Of a stretch of 64,000 bases of DNA, positions 33,448 to 44,500 are shown in pieces. Position 1 is the first letter of the stretch; each line of letters begins with the position of its first letter. The DNA is from Auricularia sp. M13 (taxonomy: Eukaryota > Basidiomycota > Agaricomycetes > Auriculariales > Auriculariaceae): positions 2,232,001 to 2,296,000 of the forward strand of contig CM073193.1 of NCBI GenBank assembly GCA_037042915.1. Direction: 5' to 3'. The notes under the pieces are model-generated. The model was not told where the DNA came from and did no database searches. It saw nothing but the letters and a program-made list of their open reading frames with translations. The translations under genes and the position numbers were made by a program.

Positions 33448-34986
33448 TACGCGTAGACCTGCTCGCGGAAGCCGGGCAGGATGGTCGCGGTGTTGTACTG
33501 CGGGTCATCGCGCGGGACGTCCTTCGTCCGCTGCCACTTTTGCTTGGCGAACGTGAACTCTGTGGGTTTGGTGTGAGCAGGCGGCCAATGCCACTGGGCA
33601 GCGAAGCTCACCTTCGACAGTAGGCACCGGGTTCTCCGAGCGCTCGAATAGGTTGGCGGTGTACCCCTCGCGCTGGAGGACGGGCGAGTCCTTGACTGTC
33701 TGCAGCAGGACGCTATTATGGGGCCTGGGCACGTCCGCTCTCACTCAACGACCCTCAACAAACTCTTGCGAACTAAAAACGCACCTCGAGAAGTACAGCA
33801 GTCCAAGGCGGTCGACATGCTGCTGGTCCTGCGGCGGCGCGACGACGCGGTGGATGGTGCTGCGCACGTAGCCGCCCGTGAGGAACGAGAGCATGTCGCA
33901 CGCGTTGACCGTGAGCGTCGCGTCCTGCGGCTTGACCCACCGCCACTCGTCCGTCGTCGGGTCGCGGATCTGCAGCGCCGCGACCGGCTGCCGGAAGAGC
34001 AGCGTGAAGCTGCCCAGGTCCGTGTGCCCGCGCACCCACAGGTTCCCGATCTGCGCGTTCTCCTCCGGCGTGTACTTGGAGTACTTCATGTACCGCAGAT
34101 GGTCCTGTCACCCCGGATCGCATGGTGAGTGCGAGCGGGGAAGATGGTCATGGTGGCAAGTGGGAAGATGGACTCGGCGCACCTCGGACTTGACGTCGTA
34201 TGTGTGGATCTTGGTGAAGTAGTCCTCGGGGAGCTCGAGAGCTATCGCGAGGAGAGTGTGCAGCGGATCCAGTACTTCGCTGTGCAGCGAGCGAGCGAAC
34301 TGCTCGATCTCTGGGAGGTTGTCCTGGATGATCTTGGGATGGTTGTGGGTGAAGTCGCCGTTGAACTCTGGTATGTCGTTCAGCTGTACTAGTAGCCACA
34401 CAACGCAAACCGCTCACTTGGGCTGTAAGAAAGCGTGAGACTCGTTCAAAGTGCTTATAGATATTCAGGACGTACATATTGTAAATTTCAACACGGTCGC
34501 GCAGCCCCGTCTCAGCGTTATAGACGCGTCGTCCGGCGGGGACGTATCCGTTAAACTGGCCCTCATCTTCAGGTTCAAATACAAATTTCCATCACCCTCT
34601 CAGCTTCCGGTCCTCACGATAGATATCAGCACTCACCAAGTCCCTGGGGAACATACTTAAGCTTCTCCTCCAACGCGAGCTCATAGAACTCGCGGCCGAT
34701 CGCAAACTGCTTATTGACGGCCTCCTGCGGGATGTTGAAGTTCTTAACGTAGAAGAAGCCCTTCTCGCGCAGCGCCTTGATGAGGAAGGCCGCGAGCTCC
34801 TGCTTGCCGCCTGGCTTGCTGAGCAGCGCGAGGTCGAGCGTGACAAGGTCCGCCCAGGGAAGGTCTTCTTTCGTCTCCTCAACGAAGGTGTAGGATCCTG
34901 TTATCAGCAACGACAGAGCAATTAGCTAGCTTTAGGAGGGAGGGCTTGGGCGACGTGCCGAGGGATTGCGACTGCGTTGCTGCCAT
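33448..34986 (-). CDS. 2-oxoglutarate/Fe(II)-dependent oxygenase, paralog 1
   Basis: Non-haem iron dioxygenase of the isopenicillin-N-synthase-like superfamily. The N-terminal DIOX_N region is GSYTFVEETKEDLPWADLVT then LIKALREKGFFYVKNFNI. The catalytic region is HLRYMKYSKYTPEE, then GHTDLGSFTLLFRQPVAALQ (His-x-Asp iron ligands), WVKPQDATLTVNACD, and GGYVRSTIHRV with the distal His and a 2OG-binding Arg. It ends ILPGFREQVYA. About seven exons; ATG 34986 gives MAATQSQSLGTSPKPS, but the first splice junction is not clean, so the start is provisional. It is about 80 percent alike at DNA level to the gene at 57739-59253. The substrate is unknown. It lies downstream of an SDR in the same orientation. 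Confidence 0.87.
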
Positions 34987-35340
34987 GTGGGCTTTGGACT
35001 TTCAGGTGCAGATGGAAGGTGAGAGGCCTGAGCTGAGAGCTGAGATAACAGCGCGCCACAACAGCGCTGCGTTTATAATCGTTGCGCCATGGATAACGGC
35101 CCGGGCACTTGGGCTCATATCGCTTCGAGATGGCGACACCGGCGGGACCAAATGGGGCGGGTGTCAAGTCACGTGAGCACATCAATATGGTGCGTTCACT
35201 TGCGAAGAAACGATTAGGGAGCCTTTCGCTGTGATTTTTGTGGTTTCCGTGTGTATGGGATGTCAGATTCCGCGTATATTTACATATTGGTACAGGCTCG
35301 GGCTCGAGGTCACGTGTTCGTCTCCTCGCATCGAAGTCTT
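34987..35340. other. Spacer between SDR 3' end and 2OG oxygenase start
   Basis: An open minus-strand frame crosses this spacer, but it is explained as read-through of the SDR's last intron and 3' region. It probably holds the oxygenase promoter. No motif was recognised. Confidence 0.4.
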
Positions 35341-36609
35341 TCACTGGCGGATTGAAATGCGAATGAGTGGGAAAATGATGCGGTGCGGGAGAGAAGTGAA
35401 GATGCACCTGTAAAGAGACGTACATGCCCCCATCCACGAGGAGCGCTGAGCCCGAGACTGAGGTGCGTGCGCAATGCCTATCAGTCTTTTCACAGAGAGC
35501 GGCTAGCGCTGAGACGCACCGTATTGCGACAGGCCCGACGCCAGGAATATGGCGGGTCCCGCGAGGTCGACGGGTTTGCCGAGCCGCCCGAGCGGGATGC
35601 GGCCCTCCATGTACTCGCGCTTCTTCTTGTCCGACAGGTCCTCTTTGTTGATGCTACAAGGAAGCAAGCAATGAGCCGTCGACGCATAGGGATAGTTTGC
35701 GGAAGGAGGAAGTGGCAAGAATAAGACGCACTCAGTTTCGATTGTCCCGGGCAGCAGCGAGTTGCAGCGGATGTTGTATGGGCCGAGGGCGATGGCGCAG
35801 GATTGCATGAGAGAGAGAACTCCCGCTCTGTTGGGGGAGATCAGATGATGCTGCCAGTGAAGGCTCTTTAGGGTACTCGGAGGGCGTACTTTGTTGGGGT
35901 GTAGTGCGATTGCTAGAGAGCTTTGCGGTAAGAAAGTTCTCTATGAGAGAAAAGGATGGAGCAGCTTACCATGCCTCCTCCTACGAGTGCAGAGATGGAG
36001 GATATGGCGATGATCGACCCGCCCTGGGGTTGTTGCTCTTTCATTTGGTTTGCCACGGCTGAAAGGCATTGATTCCTGACAGGACGCGAGTGACAGAGTG
36101 TGAGACGTACCCTGCACAATGTAGAAGGCACCGTCGAGGTTGACCGCCTGGACGCGCTTCCAGAGATCGTGCGGCATGTCGAGGAAAGAATGGAAGGGGC
36201 ATATGCCCGCGTTGCTTATTCCCATCGCCGTATCAGTGAGAGAGCGGGGTCAGCTATTTGACACGCACCTTACGAGCGCGTCGATGCGTCCGTATGCATC
36301 CACAGCGGCCTTCACGATCTACATAGCATCTCAAGCTTAGGATGGTGCCGAATCCATGGCTGGCCCGCACACCTTTATCGACGTCTCTGGCACGCTAATG
36401 TCGCCCGGCACCTTGACCGCGCTCTTCCCCTTGGACGTGATCTCGTCTAGAAGCTCGTCCGCCTCGCGCGTTGTGGCCTCGTCACCGAAGTAGTGCACGA
36501 CGACGTTCGCGCCGGACTCGGCGGCTGCGAGAGCGATGGCGCGTCCGATGCCGCGCGAGGCGCCGGTGACGACGAGCACCTTGCCGTCCAGGAGGTTGTT
36601 GGGCTGCAT
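35341..36609 (-). CDS. Short-chain dehydrogenase/reductase (3-oxoacyl-ACP-reductase-like)
   Basis: NAD(P)-dependent SDR in eight short exons. It has TGASRGIGRAIALAA, a later intron-split NAG (SNAGICPFHSFLDMPHDLWK), IIAISSISALVGGGM (Ser), and YTPTKAGVLSLMQS (Tyr-x3-Lys, split by an intron). NIRCNSLLPGTIETE and SGSALLVDGGMYVSLQ follow. The end is set by an intron right after CAG whose acceptor is followed at once by TGA (35343-35341). That gives the standard C-terminus instead of the long open frame that otherwise continues. The start at 36609 (MQPNNLLDGKVLVVTG) is preferred over 36633. All catalytic residues are present; the substrate is unknown. It and the lipase start divergently, about 205 bp apart. 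Confidence 0.88.
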
Positions 36610-36814
36610 CCCGAGCTGCGGTGCGGGGACCAAGCTGCTGTCGCTGTATATGAAGCGGGGTGGGCGGCCCGGCGAGCCGCGACGAAGGATCCATGGCCCC
36701 TATCCGCAAAAAGCAGTGAGCACGTGAATGTGGAGACGGAGTTAGCGGCTCCTTGGCACCGCATCCCCATCGTGCCACTTTGGAGTTTGATTTGCACCCT
36801 GACCGTTGACCACG

Positions 36815-38719
36815 ATGAGCAGCACGGACGACGCGGCGGCCAAGCGCCCGCTGCTCAGCGTCAAGGTCAGCATCGACCGCGCGTCGACGCCGCAGATCGT
36901 GACCTACGCCCAATCCTCCAACGCCGTCCACTCCAGCGAGCCCGGCAAGCAGCCCTGGGCCATCGAGGTCTTCGTCGGCCAGGTCTTCGTCTTCGTCGTG
37001 TCCTCGGCGTTTCTGCTCGCCGTCGTGCTCTGGGCGACGCTGCGCTCGTCGCTCGTCATGCTCTTGCGACTGTTCAAGCCCAAGACGCTGAGGAAGGTGT
37101 ATGAGTGGGACCGGCACGAGCAGTTCCTCAACGAGCTCGTAACGGGCGACGTGCGCTACTATGCCCGCGCTGTTGGCCTCGACATTGAGGAGGACGAGAT
37201 TACGACCCAGGATGGTTTCATACTCAAGTACGTCACCTGCTATATTGCGTCGAAATGCTCATCTCATAACCTGCAGAATGCACCGCGTAACGAACCCGCG
37301 CTTGCAACGCGACGGTAATTCAAAGGGTACGTCCGCTCATGTCTCTCTTTCCCAACGCCATCCTCACTCTGCGCACAGGAGGATTCCCTGTCCTAATTCT
37401 GCATGGTATGTGATGGCGTTGGATCCACCGCTGGCTCCTCATGCTAATTCGACGCATGCACCCTAGGGCTTTTTCAATCCTCTGGCTCCTTCATTACGTC
37501 CGAAGAACGCTCCCTAGCGTTCTGGCTGGCGGAGCAAGGGTGCGGACAGTTTCTCCCTGCTGTTGTGGCGCTCAAGCGTACTGACGAAACGAAACGACGC
37601 GGCAGGTATCAAGTGTACCTCGGGAATAATCGTGCAGTGTTCAATGCCGGCCATGCGAGCCTCTCGCGCTCGGATCCGCGCTTCTGGGGTGCGTGCGGCA
37701 GCTACGGTAGCGGCGACCGAGCTAACGGCGGCTGCTAGATTGGACCATTCGTGAGTTGGCGCTATACGACTTCCCAGCTATGGTAGACTATGCACTGGAG
37801 TCGTCTGGATACTCCAAGGTGCGTGTCTCCAGCATATATGGTTATTGGCCGCTTAGATGCGTTCCAGGTTGCGCTGGTCGCGCATTCTCAGGGAACTGCA
37901 CAGGCGTTCCTCGCCCTGTCGTGTGGCATGCGCCCCGACATCGGGCCCAAAATATCTCTTTTCGTCGCGCTCGCGCCCGCCGTATTCGCAGGACCGCTCA
38001 CGAAAGGCTTTCCGTTCACGCTGCTGGGGCGTATGGGCTGGCCGCTATGGCGTCGTATATTCGGTGCGTGCGCAACCCCGCCCCTGCCGCCACCGGTTTC
38101 CCTCTCCAGCCCTTCATCACTGACGCACTTCTTCCTATAACGCAGGCGTGCACGACTTCATCCCGCTGATGCGGCTCTCGTACGACTACGCGCCGGCGTC
38201 GCTCTTCGCGGCGATGGGCTACCTGATGTTCTCGTACCTGTTCGAGTGGACGGACGCGAACTGGCTCGCGCGCCGCAAGCGCAAGATGTTCCGCTTCACG
38301 CCGACGCCCGTCTCGTCCGCCTCCGTCTTCTGGTGGTGCGGCCGCGGCGGGTTCGCCGCGCACGGCACGCTGCTCGACCCCACGCTCGCACGGTGGTTCG
38401 AGGACGAGACGTTTCCGCCGCTGGCGATTTTTCATGGCGGGAGGGACTTTTTGGTGCACACGGAGCCGCTGCTGGAGAGGCTGAGGCGCATCGAGACGGG
38501 AGTGAGGGTCGTGCGTGCTGAGAAGATCGAGTTGAGCGAGGTGCGTTCGGCTTAGTTCAACTTGACGTTCGTCATGAACTGACCCGTGAGGAACAGCATT
38601 GCGATTTTTACTGGGCCGCTGAGGCCGTAGAATGGTGCTTCCACGCGATACGAGGTCCGTTCTCCAATCCTCTCACCTCCGCCGGCGTCCACGTCGAACT
38701 CACACAATATGATGCATAG
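36815..38719 (+). CDS. Membrane-anchored acid-lipase-type alpha/beta hydrolase (Yeh/Tgl1-like)
   Basis: Probable steryl-ester or triacylglycerol hydrolase. ATG 36815 starts a cytosolic N-terminus followed by one membrane segment (FVFVVSSAFLLAVVLWATL). The AB-hydrolase-associated lipase region follows: DIEEDEITTQDGFILK then MHRVTNPRL. GGFPVLILHGLFQSSGSFIT and YLGNNRAVFNAGHA come next. The nucleophile elbow is VALVAHSQGTAQAFLA (A-H-S-Q-G, Ala for the first Gly of GxSxG). The catalytic-His exon reads EHCDFYWAAEAVEWCFHAI and is reached by splicing a GTGCGT intron at 38539. The gene ends at TAG 38719. About nine exons, no defect seen. Close yeast relatives Yeh1, Yeh2 and Tgl1 act on steryl esters at lipid droplets or the plasma membrane; the substrate here is inferred. 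Confidence 0.85.
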
Positions 38720-39132
38720 ATGACATAGAGAAGACACGACCACATGACGATACCGACGACAGGGAGGTGGAGCGGCTCGTGTCCACCTCCGACGCCGATT
38801 TATGACCTATATTTGAGGGACTACATACGTACCGTACAGTCTGACACTTTGTTTGGTTAGGTTAGAGAGTTTGGTTTTCTTCGGGGGTTTCGATGCCGAC
38901 TTGAACACTACACACGCCGCCCGGTGCGCTGACCTTTTCTTCCTTGTAATCTTTCCCCATATCCCACATCGCATATCGCATGCCGCTGTTTCTTTAGCAG
39001 TCTGCCTGCCATATACCGCATGCTGACCTCAGCCTCTGATGCAAATAAAAGGTGGTACATTCGATTGAATACAGAATAAATTACTCTCACATGAATTGTC
39101 GGGCTAACACTTAGATGACCATGCATGTAGGA
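38720..39132. other. Convergent 3' spacer
   Basis: Between the stop codons of the lipase and the WSC gene. AT-rich, with no gene or clear repeat. Confidence 0.4.
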
Positions 39133-41279
39133 TCACAGCCAGCGGGCGCTGCGATAAAGATGGCGGCGGGCGTGCTGCTGTCGCTGGTGCTGCAGCTCGC
39201 GCAGGGAGACGTGGCCGCTGTGGGCTTTGCTGCGCTGCAGTTCACGCAGGGAGACGTGCCCCGCGTGCGGCGCGGTCGAGCGCCGGAGGACGGCGCTGGT
39301 TTCCTTGGGCGTCTCAGGCTCGTCTGCGCACTCATCCTCATCCTCGTCTTCATCCTCGTCGTCTTCCGCGGAGCAGTCATCTTCAGCCGGATCTGTGCCA
39401 GTGGGCTCTGGGGTGCTGGGTGGCTCGCCTTCGTCGTCATCGGAGCAGTCGTCCACCTCGGTCTCAGTGGGCTCGGGAATGTCCGACGTGACTGTCGGCG
39501 TGCTCGGTTCCTCTGTTGGCTCGGGAACGCTAGTTGGAGGGGGTGTTTCCGGAGAGGTCTCTGAGGCTGGAGGCTAGAATCATGGGCGATGAGTGGGCAG
39601 ACCAATGCGCAGAGCTCCTTGCGCACCTCGGTTGGACTGGGGCCTTCAGTCTCCGTTGGCGTCGGCTCAGACTGAGATTCAGTCGGCGAGGGCTCTGGCT
39701 GCGGCTCGGGAGTCTCAGGTTCAGATGGCGCAGGGTCTTCCCCGCCGTTCTGGTACACGGCCATGCGCAGCCCGCCGCCGCACCACTGACCCGGATCGCC
39801 CTCACACCGCTGGTTGCACCCGCCCTCGCCCGCAATCCGCCCGGCATCCAGCGAGCTCCCGCAGCTGCACTCGTTCCCGAACGCCACGCCGGCGTACGCG
39901 AAGCCGCGCTCGGCGCAGTGCGCGGCGCACAGCGCGGGCGTCATGCCGCCGGGCGAGTAGTGGTCCTCGCCCAGCACACGCGCCTCCCACGCGTCACGTG
40001 CGCACCCGAGCGCGGTCCACCCCGGCACGGGCGTCAGGTAGGACTGCGGCGGGAGAATGTCCGTCGTGTCGGTGCATTCGGACGGCGGCGAGGCGCGCGC
40101 GGGCCCGGCTTGTACGGTTATGCAGCCTGGCAGCTTCTCCAGCCCTGAATACGTTGGGTCAAACTCTCTGGAGCGCGCCGGTTTGCCACGTACATTCGCC
40201 TTGGGCTCCTGCGCTCTCGGGAACGCGCGGAGGAACAGTGCAGTCGAGCATGTCGTCAGCGGATCGCAGCTGGAGGACTGGGCAGTCTGTCATGAGTCTG
40301 CGCATAATTCGAGCGGTCAGCATGGCGAGGAAACGATCCATAGGCCAGCTTCGATATTTACCCTGTGTCAGAGTTGCACGAGTCGAGAGCCTGCTGGAGC
40401 ACATCGACGTCCCAGCCGTTCAGGAAATCTCCATGGTGCCCGTAACCCGTGCTGCGTACGTATATTAGGCCCATAGATCGAGTATTCAATAATAATGCTC
40501 ACGGATCTCCGTTGCTCAGGACGAAAGGCTGCGTTGCGCCTGGCGGTGTCCACCACATATCTTTGAATGCCATCGTGTCCCAGATGACTTCGACAAGTAT
40601 GGTCACGAGGCGTACTGGGTGGGTGTCAGGGCAATTTCCATCCTCAACCTGGTCGGGGTAGGCCATGTGCGATTTGTGGTCGTCCGAATCGAGGTTCACG
40701 CCGTCCCAGCACCTGCTGCGAGTGAGATTCGGACGTAGGGACCTGGATGGACTGGGCTCACGATGGGAAAAGCACCTCTGTGCGCACGCCATTCGGGCAC
40801 GGCTTGGCTGGCAACTCCTGGTGATGCGTTGCCTCTCCGGAGTAATCGAGGCAAGTGTGCTTGATCGCCTTCTGCTCCTTGGAGTTCTCGTCGAACGAGC
40901 GGAGGAAGGGATCACCAGCCAACATACGAAACCCCTGACGAAAGATGAGATATTTCATTCAGTAAGGCTTTATAGACATAGGAATGACTCACTGCTGGGA
41001 AAGCCTTGACCTTGGGAGGCTCTGGCGGAGGCGTTGGAGACCAGACATAGCCCGTGCGCTGAATGTAGTATACGGCTGCTCCTCCCAGCTGATTCACCTG
41101 TGTAATCGAAAGTGAGAAAGGTCAGAGGTCAAATACAGTCTTGGCGCACTCGATGGACGCTGCCGTTTTGCGCTTGGTACCAAAGCGTTGGTGTCCAGTA
41201 GTTCGAGAGATCTGCGCTCGCCTCGCACGTCGTGCACGTCGATTTACGAGTAGACTCGTAGGTTTGGTTGAAGTCGAAT
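39133..41279 (-). CDS. Secreted DUF1996-WSC protein, 3' part (5' exons lie beyond a LINE insertion)
   Basis: Extracellular protein with a DUF1996 domain followed by a WSC cysteine domain. Exon 41279-41150 gives [19 protein letters not shown] then [15 protein letters not shown]. The next exon (from 41097) has [17 protein letters not shown], then [14 protein letters not shown], then [20 protein letters not shown] (DUF1996 core), [16 protein letters not shown] and [16 protein letters not shown] (about 40015-39750) has [29 protein letters not shown] and [20 protein letters not shown]. The tail is Pro/Glu/Thr-rich, then acidic (DEDEDEDE), and ends with two [10 protein letters not shown]-like units. 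The signal peptide and first DUF1996 motif are encoded at 49522-49309, separated by the 7.8-kb retrotransposon. Normal expression would need an intron of about 8 kb, so the allele may be dead. WSC domains bind carbohydrate in the cell wall. Confidence 0.8.
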
Positions 41280-41318
41280 CTGCATCATATGAGCACCTTT
41301 CGCAAGCAGCTAGCCGAA

Positions 41319-41336
41319 CACGTACGCATTCTAATG
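41319..41336. repeat. Target-site duplication, 3' side of the LINE
   Basis: CACGTACGCATTCTAATG, identical to 49170-49187. It lies directly against the poly(A)/poly(T) end of the element. Confidence 0.95.
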
Positions 41337-41365
41337 TTTTTTTTTTTTTTTTTTTTTTTTTTTTT
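41337..41365 (-). repeat. Poly(A) tail of the LINE (29 T on plus strand)
   Basis: An uninterrupted run of 29 T. On the minus strand it is the A-tail that ends the retrotransposon 3' UTR, directly after a roughly 200-bp 3' UTR and before the target-site duplication. An uninterrupted tail points to a young insertion. Confidence 0.95.
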
Positions 41366-41564
41366 GGTGCCCTGCAACACAACCTGCCGCATGAAATGCG
41401 TGTTGCGCTGAGTCAAGCCTTCCCAGGGGAAGGCAAGTAGAGTCCCTTTACAGAGACTCCGGCGAGGTTCGCAGTGTTAGACCGCGATATGTACATCTAG
41501 GGCACCTCCCGGGGAAATGCGTTACGCACGCCTCAAATTAAGGCAGTGTGGGACTCCAATGCTA

Positions 41565-44500
41565 CTAACGGCGTTGTTTACCCACTAAAACCCCGGGGAA
41601 CTCAATCCAGTCATCAGGAACCGTGCCTGGATCGAGGAGGCATGTCCAAGTGGCCAATACAATATGTTTCTTCATAGCTCTTCTACCATAGATTCTTTGA
41701 TTCGTGAGCAGTCTGTCCGAGGTCAGGCGGTCGTTGATAATCCGATACCATTCCGATTCAACATATGCAGGAGGGTGCTGCCAGGCGGGGTCATCCCCGT
41801 GTTCGATGACGCGTGTGCACCGGAGTGTCCAAATGAGGCGCGCAGATTCCGATAAGATTATTCTGAATAGTCGGGAGGCACCGATAGCTTCCCGGTCCCT
41901 CCCTCTTGCGTCCTTATCGGTGAATCGCGCTGCGCCGCACCCAAGGATGAGGCCCATCGAGAGGCGCGGCCACGGCCGCTTGGTCGCCGACCACAGATCT
42001 TCCGCGAGGCTCCAGATTTGCTTGGCCGCGGGGTCTGCGCATTGCAGCAGAATATGCTCGACTGATTCAATCGGCCTGCCGGCGCACGCCTTGCATTGGG
42101 CTTTATCGACCCACTCTCCACCCCAGTTGGCGAGGAATTGGCCGCAGCGGTGTCCATCATGCATCGCTCGCCACAGGAAGGTGCGTACTTCTTTACTGAA
42201 ATCTTTGTGCTGAACTGACCGCCAGATCTTGGCATCAGGCAGTCTGTATTTTAGCAGGCGAGCCATATCATCTCTGGTGCGGTTTAAGTTCTCCTGCGTA
42301 CGAGCACGTGCCTCAGTTCTAACTGACTTGGCCTTCCTTATAACGCGCGTTGCAAGTGTCTGCGTCACGTTTGCCAGCGGCATTCCTGGCGCGTCGAAAC
42401 TAGCTGGAGCTAGCAGGATCGGTGCTCGTGGTGCGTCACCACTCTCTAGAGCATCTTCTGCTCTCGCCATGGCATGCTCATAGCTTGCGTCGCAGTCCTC
42501 CGCGCAGACATACTGGATCCTCGTTTTCGCCGATCTGCTCCTCAACATCGCTACCGCCGCTCTATATACATCTGCGTCCTCACCGCACAAAACCCAGCCG
42601 GTCAGTTCGAGCTTCTGTTTGGCATTTGTCAGGCGTGTGACAGTCCTGATCGCGTTTGTCTTGATCAAGAGGGGACAGTCTTTGGGCGCACGGCGTGCGG
42701 CATCCAACACTGCCAATGTAGCAGCTCTCTCCCGCGTTTGCGGGTCCCCTTCGCCTACCCGCCGGACCAGATCTATTCCCAGGCTGTCACAGTGGATTGC
42801 GTACGTGGCTCTCGCTCTGTGACTTCGCGGTGCTCTGACTTTCCCGCAGCAAACGATGATCTTCTCGTCGGCCAGGGGTGGCGCATGCTCATGTGTTCCC
42901 GGCGCATATCCGTTGTCCGGGACAGGGGCATCTGGAAGTACGCTAAGCTCCTTAGTGAACACGCGTGCGTATTGTTCAGGACGCTTATATTCAGCTACAG
43001 ATGCGTCGAAAGTTACGGGTTGTTGGAAGCGCGCGGCCTGCTCATTTGTCGCGACCTCCGTATCGTCCAGGTAATTTGATCGGTCCACATTTCCCCAATC
43101 GGGTCGCCACTTCTCGCGCTGGGACTGCACGAGGTCCAGTGCCATTTCCTGGCAGCGGTACGGATGCTGACACCCCAAGGTCTTCTGGTACTCACAGTGA
43201 AGGCACTCACACATGACATCTCTAACGTGAGCTGGTCCGTACTGTCCGAATTCGTCGTCATTCTCATAGCAGTGCATTGCGTCCTGCATAGTGACTACCC
43301 GATGGCACTTCCGCAGGCATTCCACCACTTCGCCCGAGTGGTGCTGGTGGAAGGACGTATCGTGTTCGATGTTGTACCAGGCCGGCATGAGTCGTCGAGC
43401 TTCTTCACTCACGTACGTCGCTTCCAGCTTGATGCCGTGGGTTTTTGCAGCTTTCCACATCATTTCCAGCTCAAGTGGGAGGCCTGCCTGTTCGTTTCCA
43501 CGACGGTCCGCTCGTGCAGTATGCCGCTTCCGGTCCATCGGGTTCCAGGACTGTAGGAATGGGTTCACCAGGATGTGAGTGTCGTCATTCACGCGGTCTT
43601 GCCAATATAACGGGAGGGAATGTCTGAAGATTTCGTCTGCTACGAAAGCCCAGGTCGGTCGCTCAGCTGGCGGCTTCAAATACTCGCGCGCCCACACCAA
43701 GTAGATAGCTTCGTTCCGCGCTTCGAGGTCGAGAATGCCCGCGCCGCCCTGGTCTCTTGGGAGATATAGTGTTTCAGCATTCACAGTATGTTTCTTATAT
43801 TCCCAAAAGAAATCCAGTTCGAGTTTGACAAAGCGTTTCAGAACGTCCGGCGGCATTCCTTGCGCTGCTGTCAAGTACTGCGTTCCTCCGCCTACGAAGG
43901 CTTGGATGAGATGGCGTCTTCCCTCCGCGGTAGGGTGCTTCTCGTCCCATCGCATTAGCCTGTCTGACGTCTTTTTGAAGACTTTTCCCCAGGTATCGTC
44001 GTCCTTGGCATCGTTTCCGGCCCATGCGCCTAGAATTCGGACTGTTTCGCCGTCGCTGGCTATGCGCACCGTTTCAGGCAGGCGCCTATGACCTGGGAAT
44101 GCTCGCCTCTCCCTTCTGAAGCGCTCTCGGAATTCTGCCGTGCCGATTGGGATGCATTCCGTCTTGGCGACGTTGAATTTCGCGCCCGCAGCAATACACC
44201 AGGTGCGTAGAATACGGTCGAGGTTTTCAAAATCATCCTCCTCTGACATATATACAGTCGTGTCGTCCACGAAGAGTGTCGCTACCAGGGCTTCGCTCAT
44301 TCCTGGGAGGCGGAAACCCCTCAGATCCCCAGATTCCCGGAGCATACATGATAGTGGCTCGATTGCGAAATCGAATAGCAGGCAGCTAAGCGGGTCACCC
44401 TGTCGTACGCCTCTAGTCACGCGGAACGATTTGCTCAAAACTCCGTTCAGCATGGCTTTGGTATGTGCATTTTTGTACAAATTCTCAACCGTGTTTACAA

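Noticed and set aside
34922-35437. Long C-terminal extension of the short-chain dehydrogenase
   Set aside because: The open frame runs on by chance. An intron directly after the VDGGMYVSLQ codons with acceptor CAG followed by TGA gives the standard SDR C-terminus.
38552-38743. Small minus-strand ORF near the lipase 3' end
   Set aside because: It is the antisense shadow of the lipase's catalytic-His exon (EHCDFYWAAEAVEW) and C-terminus.
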